Assembly (NCBI RefSeq): GCF_019890935.1 | Contig: NZ_CP082333.1 | Span: 2,506,001-2,570,000, forward strand | Direction: 5' to 3' | From: Exiguobacterium acetylicum | GTDB taxonomy: Bacteria; Bacillota; Bacilli; Exiguobacteriales; Exiguobacteriaceae | Length of the DNA: 64,000 nt | Part shown: positions 59,830 through 64,000 of the stretch, one piece after another | Numbering within the stretch: position 1 is the first letter of the stretch | How the letters are laid out: every line of letters begins with the position of its first letter | The notes under the pieces: generated by a model | Seen by the model: only the letters and a program-made list of their open reading frames with translations | Databases searched by the model: none | What the model was told of the DNA's origin: nothing | Made by a program: the position numbers and the translations under genes

Positions 59830-61683
59830 ATGAACATCCAATTGAACCCGGCACGTCCGGCGCAATCCCCTGGTCAGGCGCCGCTTTCGGAGACGAAGAC
59901 CTATAAAGGTACGGTCCTTGAGCAGACCGGTCCACATACGGCTCTCGTCCAGGTCGGTCGGGATAAGATCGAGATGACCTTCACGGGCGACGTCCCAACA
60001 GGTGATTTCCAGTTCAAGGTCAAAGGACAGACCGCAGAAGGTTACTTGATCGAACAACTGACACCCGCGACACCGGATGCGGAAACCCCACCTGTCCTGT
60101 CCGTTCCATCAAATGTTGATCCTGCTTTGCTAGAAGGCGTGCCGGCTGAACTAAAGCAAGCCGTTGCGAAGTTACTCGCAAGCGGTCAACTGCCGCAGAC
60201 ACCGGAAATCGTCGCTCAGCTCGTGACGGCATTGCAAGGCACGTACAAGAACTTAGCACTCGAACTCGTGTCGCGACCGGACACGACACTGCCAGTTGAC
60301 GCCGACGTCTTGATCGCGAGTCTTCTGGCGACGACGGAAGATTATCCGGACGTCCTGCCGGAACGAGACGCCTTAAAGGAGCAGCCGACGTTTGAAAAAG
60401 CCGTCGCGCTGGACGTCGCTCGCGTCACACTACCGACGCAACGCGAGATCGAGACAGCGTCGCCCTTGCATATCCGGCAATACATTGAACACCTTCCAGC
60501 GGAAAAACGCCCGGCACTCGTCGCTACGCTCGAACGAGGCGATGTCGAAACCGTTCGCAAACAACTGGCGCCCTACTTCCCGCAAGTGCCGCTTGAGCCG
60601 AAGACGAGCGTCCGCGAGCAACTGATTGGTCTAACGGCACGGGCAAGTCAACCGGAAGCTCAAGCAGGGCAAACGGCACAGGTCCGGTCTGCCTTGACGC
60701 TTGTCCGTGAAGTGACGCCACGCCTCGCTGAGATTACGAATGATTTCAAGAGCCAACAGCGAACGATCGTCTCACAACTCCGGCAAATCGAGCCGCTCGT
60801 CGAGACACGTCCGGTCCAAATGGTCGCCGTCATCGAGAGCACGGCGCAACGCTTAAAACAAGTCTTCCAGCAAACGGATGCTTTACTGCATACCTCGATG
60901 AAAGATGAAAAACAGCTGATTCATTTCTTATCGAAACTCGAGCGGGGTGCGGAACTGGCATTACTCGGACGCGGTACGGAAGCTAAAGCCGTCTTACAGG
61001 AAGTCCGAGTCGCCTTTGAAGCGTTCCGCTATGCGCCAGCGAACGTTCGTCCGACCTACTTACCGGAGATGCAAGGACTGCCGCCGCAAGCACCAACGCT
61101 GCCAACGCAAGTCGCAACAAAAGCCGTTCCATATGAGCCGCAACAGAACAGCCCGCGCCTCTTGCAAGAGACCGTCCAAAAGACACTTCAGCTTCAGACG
61201 GCGGAACTGAAACTGAATACGCCGGCAGCGAATCCGGAAGCCGCCAAACTGCAGACGTTCCTTGCAGCACAACAGCAAGTCAATAAACCGGACAGCCAGC
61301 AACAGTTGAACCAGATTCTGCTCGCACTACCGGTCCAACTCGTCGAAGCGACGGCAGGACTCCACGTTCACTTGCAAAATAAACGTCCGGACGAAGTGAT
61401 CGACTGGGAAAACAATACGTTATATGTCCAGCTCAACACGCCGCGCCTCGGTGAAATCGGTATCCGCGTTGAGACCGTCAACCGAAAGATGCAGATCACG
61501 ATTGAAAATGATTTTCCCGTTCTTGAACAACTGGCGACCCCGTTCCTCGACCGAACGACGGACGCCTTACAAGCGACTGGTTACCAAGACGTCCGAATCC
61601 AGTTCCGTCCGTTCACGCGTGAGCAAGTGACGGAGACCGTCAAGCAAGACGAGACGCCACGTGGCTACGACTATCGTATCTAA
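59830..61683 (+). CDS. FliK-like flagellar hook-length control domain protein
   Basis: Seen: 617 residues, no signal peptide. A small beta-rich N-terminal part (TYKGTVLEQTGPHTALVQVGRDKIEMTF) is followed by a long helical, Gln/Thr/Pro-rich middle (80-490). The C-terminal domain (LYVQLNTPRLGEIGIRVETVNRKMQITIENDFPVLEQLATPFL) resembles the FliK/YlqG hook-length domain. It is paired with an FlhB C-domain-like gene, as ylqG-ylqH are in B. subtilis. AAGGAGG before the ATG and a sigma-D promoter indicate flagellar co-expression. FliK proper would be in the main fla/che operon, so this is likely a paralogue. Confidence 0.7.
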   Translation: MNIQLNPARPAQSPGQAPLSETKTYKGTVLEQTGPHTALVQVGRDKIEMTFTGDVPTGDFQFKVKGQTAEGYLIEQLTPATPDAETPPVLSVPSNVDPALLEGVPAELKQAVAKLLASGQLPQTPEIVAQLVTALQGTYKNLALELVSRPDTTLPVDADVLIASLLATTEDYPDVLPERDALKEQPTFEKAVALDVARVTLPTQREIETASPLHIRQYIEHLPAEKRPALVATLERGDVETVRKQLAPYFPQVPLEPKTSVREQLIGLTARASQPEAQAGQTAQVRSALTLVREVTPRLAEITNDFKSQQRTIVSQLRQIEPLVETRPVQMVAVIESTAQRLKQVFQQTDALLHTSMKDEKQLIHFLSKLERGAELALLGRGTEAKAVLQEVRVAFEAFRYAPANVRPTYLPEMQGLPPQAPTLPTQVATKAVPYEPQQNSPRLLQETVQKTLQLQTAELKLNTPAANPEAAKLQTFLAAQQQVNKPDSQQQLNQILLALPVQLVEATAGLHVHLQNKRPDEVIDWENNTLYVQLNTPRLGEIGIRVETVNRKMQITIENDFPVLEQLATPFLDRTTDALQATGYQDVRIQFRPFTREQVTETVKQDETPRGYDYRI

Positions 61684-61698
61684 AAAGGAGAGACCGTT

Positions 61699-61989
61699 AT
61701 GTATCAGAAAATCGATTTAACCGGACGTAAGACGGCTGCCGTCCTCCGTTACGATGAAGCATCCGGTCAAGCACCGGTCGTCGTCGCTCGCGCAAGCGGA
61801 CAAGCCGCCGATCGCATCCTCCAAGAAGCACGAGCAAACGGTGTCGCGATCGAACACGATACGTCACTGCTCGGTCACTTACTCGATCTCGACCTCGGGA
61901 CGGCAATTCCCCCGCAACTATACGACGTGATGGCAGAACTGCTCTTATTGATCGAAGAACTCGACAATGCGAAAGGACGACAAACATGA
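61699..61989 (+). CDS. FlhB cytoplasmic-domain-like protein (YlqH/FlhX type)
   Basis: Seen: 96 residues that correspond only to the C-terminal part of export gate protein FlhB: AAVLRYDEASGQAPVVVARASGQAADRILQEARANGVAIEHDTSLLGHL, IPPQLYDVMAELLLLIEEL. No membrane part and no NPTH self-cleavage motif (the position reads LTGRKT). Such stand-alone proteins can replace the cleaved FlhB tail in substrate switching. AAAGGAG lies before the ATG; its end overlaps the FliS-like gene by 4 bases. Confidence 0.8.
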   Translation: MYQKIDLTGRKTAAVLRYDEASGQAPVVVARASGQAADRILQEARANGVAIEHDTSLLGHLLDLDLGTAIPPQLYDVMAELLLLIEELDNAKGRQT

Positions 61990-62378
61990 CAGAACAAGAA
62001 CTCTACGCGATGACCCCGCAACAGCTGACGGAAGTCATGCTGACGGGGCTCGTCCTACAATATGATCGCACCACGATTGCGCGTGACGCGAATCGCTTTG
62101 ACGAAGTCAACGAACGTTTACAAAAAGCCTATCAGTTACTCGACAAACTGCAGGCGGGACTGCATGACGACGGTGGCATCATCACCGCACAACTCGATGC
62201 CCTCTACCACTATCTTGCCGAGCAGACGTTACAGGTCTATAAGACACCAAAGGTCCTCGACGAACTACTCGAACTAGCAGAAGACTTACGCGTCACTTGG
62301 CAAGCGGCACAGACCGTCGATCGACCACTCGTGCGCGCCGCACATCATCAACGATACGAAGGGATGGAATACGAATGA
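61986..62378 (+). CDS. FliS-like flagellin chaperone
   Basis: Seen: 130 residues, all helical. YAMTPQQLTEVMLTGLVLQYDRTTIARDANRFDEVNERLQKAYQLLDKLQAGLHDDGGIITAQLDALYHYL follows the FliS layout. FliS caps the C-terminus of flagellin before export. It overlaps the preceding gene by ATGA and the flagellin gene by ATGA, so chaperone and client are translated together. Confidence 0.8.
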   Translation: MTEQELYAMTPQQLTEVMLTGLVLQYDRTTIARDANRFDEVNERLQKAYQLLDKLQAGLHDDGGIITAQLDALYHYLAEQTLQVYKTPKVLDELLELAEDLRVTWQAAQTVDRPLVRAAHHQRYEGMEYE

Positions 62379-63265
62379 GAATCACGAATAACGTCCAAGC
62401 CTTGAAGGCTTATCGCAACCTCAGCATCAACCAGACGAACGTCAAGACGACGATGGATAAACTGTCGAGCGGTCAGAAAATCAACCGAGGTGCCGATGAT
62501 GCAGCTGGTCTCGCGATTTCAGAGAAGATGCGTAATCGCTTGAAGGCGCTCGATAAATCGGAACAAAACGTCCTTGATGGTATTTCGATGGTCCAAACGA
62601 TCGAAGGTGGTTTAAGTGAGACGCACAACCTATTGCAACGGATGCGCGAACTCGCCGTCCAAGCTGGCAACGGCACGCTCGCAACGGAAGACCGGACAGC
62701 AATCCAAGAAGAGATCAACCAGCTGACGAACGAAGTCTCGCGGATCGCACAAACGACGCAGTTCAACGGGAAGGAATTGTTGAGCGGCAAGTTCAGCGAT
62801 GCCGACAGTGCCCTGTTCATCCAAACGAATGCGGGTGCCAACGAAGGCATCTCGATCACGATTGACGATATGCAAGCTCTCGCGCTTGATATCAGTTCAA
62901 CGACACAAACGAATCCTTTGATTCGTCCGCTTGATTTCCCGAGTGGTAGTGCACCCGAGTACGCCCTTAGCGTCATGACGGCAACGGACGCAAACGACGC
63001 AATCAGCCGGTATACGAAAGCAATCGATACAATCTCCCAGCAACGGGCACAGCTCGGCGCGATCCAGAACCGGTTCGAAGCAACGTCGTCCGTCCTCAGC
63101 GTCAGCGTCGAGAACTTGACGGCATCGGAATCACGGATTCGCGATACCGATATGGCGCGTGAGATGATGGAATATGCGAAATACAACATCCTTAACCAAT
63201 CGGGGATGGCAATGATCGCTCAAGCGAACGCCCTACCGCAAGGCGTCTTACAATTACTCAACTAA
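62375..63265 (+). CDS. hag: Flagellin
   Basis: Filament subunit. Seen: 296 residues. N-terminal D0/D1 (RITNNVQALKAYRNLSINQ, KLSSGQKINRGADDAAGLAISEKMR) and C-terminal D1/D0 (RAQLGAIQNRFEATSSVLSVSVENLTASESRIRDTDMAREMMEYAKYNIL, QANALPQGVLQLL) leave only a short variable centre (150-215), so this is a minimal flagellin. ATG at 62375 overlaps the FliS-like stop; an apparent 26-codon extension is out of frame with that gene and is rejected. Confidence 0.97.
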   Translation: MRITNNVQALKAYRNLSINQTNVKTTMDKLSSGQKINRGADDAAGLAISEKMRNRLKALDKSEQNVLDGISMVQTIEGGLSETHNLLQRMRELAVQAGNGTLATEDRTAIQEEINQLTNEVSRIAQTTQFNGKELLSGKFSDADSALFIQTNAGANEGISITIDDMQALALDISSTTQTNPLIRPLDFPSGSAPEYALSVMTATDANDAISRYTKAIDTISQQRAQLGAIQNRFEATSSVLSVSVENLTASESRIRDTDMAREMMEYAKYNILNQSGMAMIAQANALPQGVLQLLN

Positions 63266-63278
63266 GGAGGCAGACCCG

Positions 63279-63719
63279 ATGGATATCCGCCGCATCCAAG
63301 AAACGCAACGACTCCAGTCCTTAAAAGGTGGTCCCCGTGAAGTCGAAGCGTCGACGACGTTCTCTGCCTTGATGCAAGAGAAGCGCGACCACAAAGGTTA
63401 CGAGCGCCTGCAACAAAAGCTCGCGCTCGTCGAAGAACACGGGCAACTGCTCGCTGAAAGTCAGACAATCGAGCACCTTGAAAGCTATAAAGAAAAAATC
63501 AAGGACTTCTTAAAAGATGCCCTCGACCAATCGCAACAACTCGAAGAGAAGCGTGGCTTCAACCGCCGCGGTCGGACGAAGATTTATAAGGTCGTCGAGC
63601 AAGTCGATGCGAAGCTCCTGCAGTTGACGGATACGGTCATCTCTGGCGAATCGCGACGGCTCGATATCCTCGACCAAGTCGGCGAGATCAAAGGCATGCT
63701 CGTCAACGTCTTCGTGTAA
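63279..63719 (+). CDS. YaaR family protein (DUF327)
   Basis: Seen: 146 residues, helical and charged, with FSALMQEKRDHKGYERLQQKLALVEEHGQLLAESQTIEHLESYKEKIKDFLKDALDQSQQL and a basic FNRRGRTKIYKVVEQVDAKLLQLTD, the DUF327 pattern. Function unknown. AAGGAGG precedes the ATG; 13 bases after flagellin, so likely in the same transcript. Confidence 0.8.
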   Translation: MDIRRIQETQRLQSLKGGPREVEASTTFSALMQEKRDHKGYERLQQKLALVEEHGQLLAESQTIEHLESYKEKIKDFLKDALDQSQQLEEKRGFNRRGRTKIYKVVEQVDAKLLQLTDTVISGESRRLDILDQVGEIKGMLVNVFV

Positions 63720-63744
63720 TCTAGAATTAGAGGAGTCCCCCTAC

Positions 63745-64000
63745 ATGCCAGACTTATATCTTAAAAAGTGCATCTGCCCCTACTGCTTGAAAACGACGGA
63801 GACGAAACGTGTCCTGTCGCGACATATCCGTGTTGCCTCGACCGACTTTGATGGCTTCATCCGCCATCAAGGCGTCAATGTCTATCTCTATGAACCGATT
63901 CAGTGTAGCCATTGTCGGTTTTTCTTCCACGAGTCGTTCGGAAAGTTATCGCCGGACGTTCGAGCTACCTTACTAGATCATATCCTGCCAACGCTTCCTG
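63745..64000 (+). CDS. DUF2225-like protein, partial (runs off the window)
   Basis: Seen: the first 85 codons. Two zinc-ribbon pairs, CICPYC (9-14) and CSHC (58-61), flank a segment with RHIRVASTDFDGFIRHQGVNVYLYEPIQC. This suits the DUF2225 family, whose function is unknown. ATG at 63745 follows AGAGGAG. Downstream of yaaR in the same direction. Confidence 0.6.
   Translation, partial: MPDLYLKKCICPYCLKTTETKRVLSRHIRVASTDFDGFIRHQGVNVYLYEPIQCSHCRFFFHESFGKLSPDVRATLLDHILPTLP

Noticed and set aside
62473-63189. 238-codon frame antisense to flagellin
   Set aside because: Mirror of the flagellin coding bias; no ribosome site.

Overview
The window looks like a chromosomal segment of a low-to-mid GC Bacillales bacterium, most likely Exiguobacterium. 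This is inferred from protein similarity remembered by eye, the B. subtilis-like gene order (est-secG-rnr-smpB-ssrA; cggR-gapA-pgk-tpiA-gpmI-eno; trxB-rapZ-yvcK-whiA-clpP; yvoF-ppaX-lgt-hprK; uvrBA-minJ-ctpB-ftsX-ftsE-cccB-yvjA-prfB-secA-hpf), Gram-positive regulators (CcpA-type cre, CtsR, CggR, LexA/DinR boxes) and an acyl-ACP desaturase typical of cold-adapted Exiguobacterium. No database search was possible. Most genes from 4.4 to 59 kb lie on the minus strand. No IS element, CRISPR array, prophage or rRNA was seen. || Layout: 1-1.6 kb, histidine genes hisZ (partial) and divergent hisJ. 1.6-4.9 kb, a lipoprotein, the formaldehyde-detoxifying RuMP genes hxlAB with divergent activator hxlR, and a GNAT. 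5.0-6.0 kb, an AT-rich orphan with a SEC-C motif and a GIY-YIG-like core, next to the tmRNA gene. 6.1-10.5 kb, ssrA-smpB-rnr (ribosome rescue and decay), est and secG. 10.6-16.3 kb, ribose operon rbsRKDACB with its operator and cre site. 16.4-19.2 kb, small orphan genes, a structured repeat and a diiron acyl-ACP desaturase. 19.4-28 kb, the glycolytic operon under CggR, with a glutaredoxin-like gene and a short sigma-54 upstream. 28.2-33.4 kb, tRNA-Arg, clpP, whiA-yvcK-rapZ and trxB. 33.4-40.2 kb, TPR protein, kapB, yvoF-ppaX-lgt-hprK and a YvlB-like protein. 40.3-45.1 kb, the SOS-controlled uvrBA operon. 45.3-58.5 kb, division, wall and secretion genes (minJ, ctpB, an EnvC-like M23 protein, ftsEX), cccB, yvjA, prfB, secA and hpf. 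58.7-64 kb, a cold-shock protein, a comK homologue, then a plus-strand flagellar module (FliK-like, FlhB C-domain-like, FliS-like, flagellin, YaaR) behind a near-consensus sigma-D promoter. || How the genes work together: HprK and the cre site tie ribose uptake to glycolytic state, while CggR controls the triose part of glycolysis. ClpP, HPF, tmRNA/SmpB, RNase R and UvrAB form a stress-response background, each with a visible regulatory site or conserved neighbourhood. The least explained parts are the SEC-C/GIY-YIG orphan, two structured intergenic repeats (near 17.0 and 38.95 kb), the flagellar mini-module and several small orphan genes.
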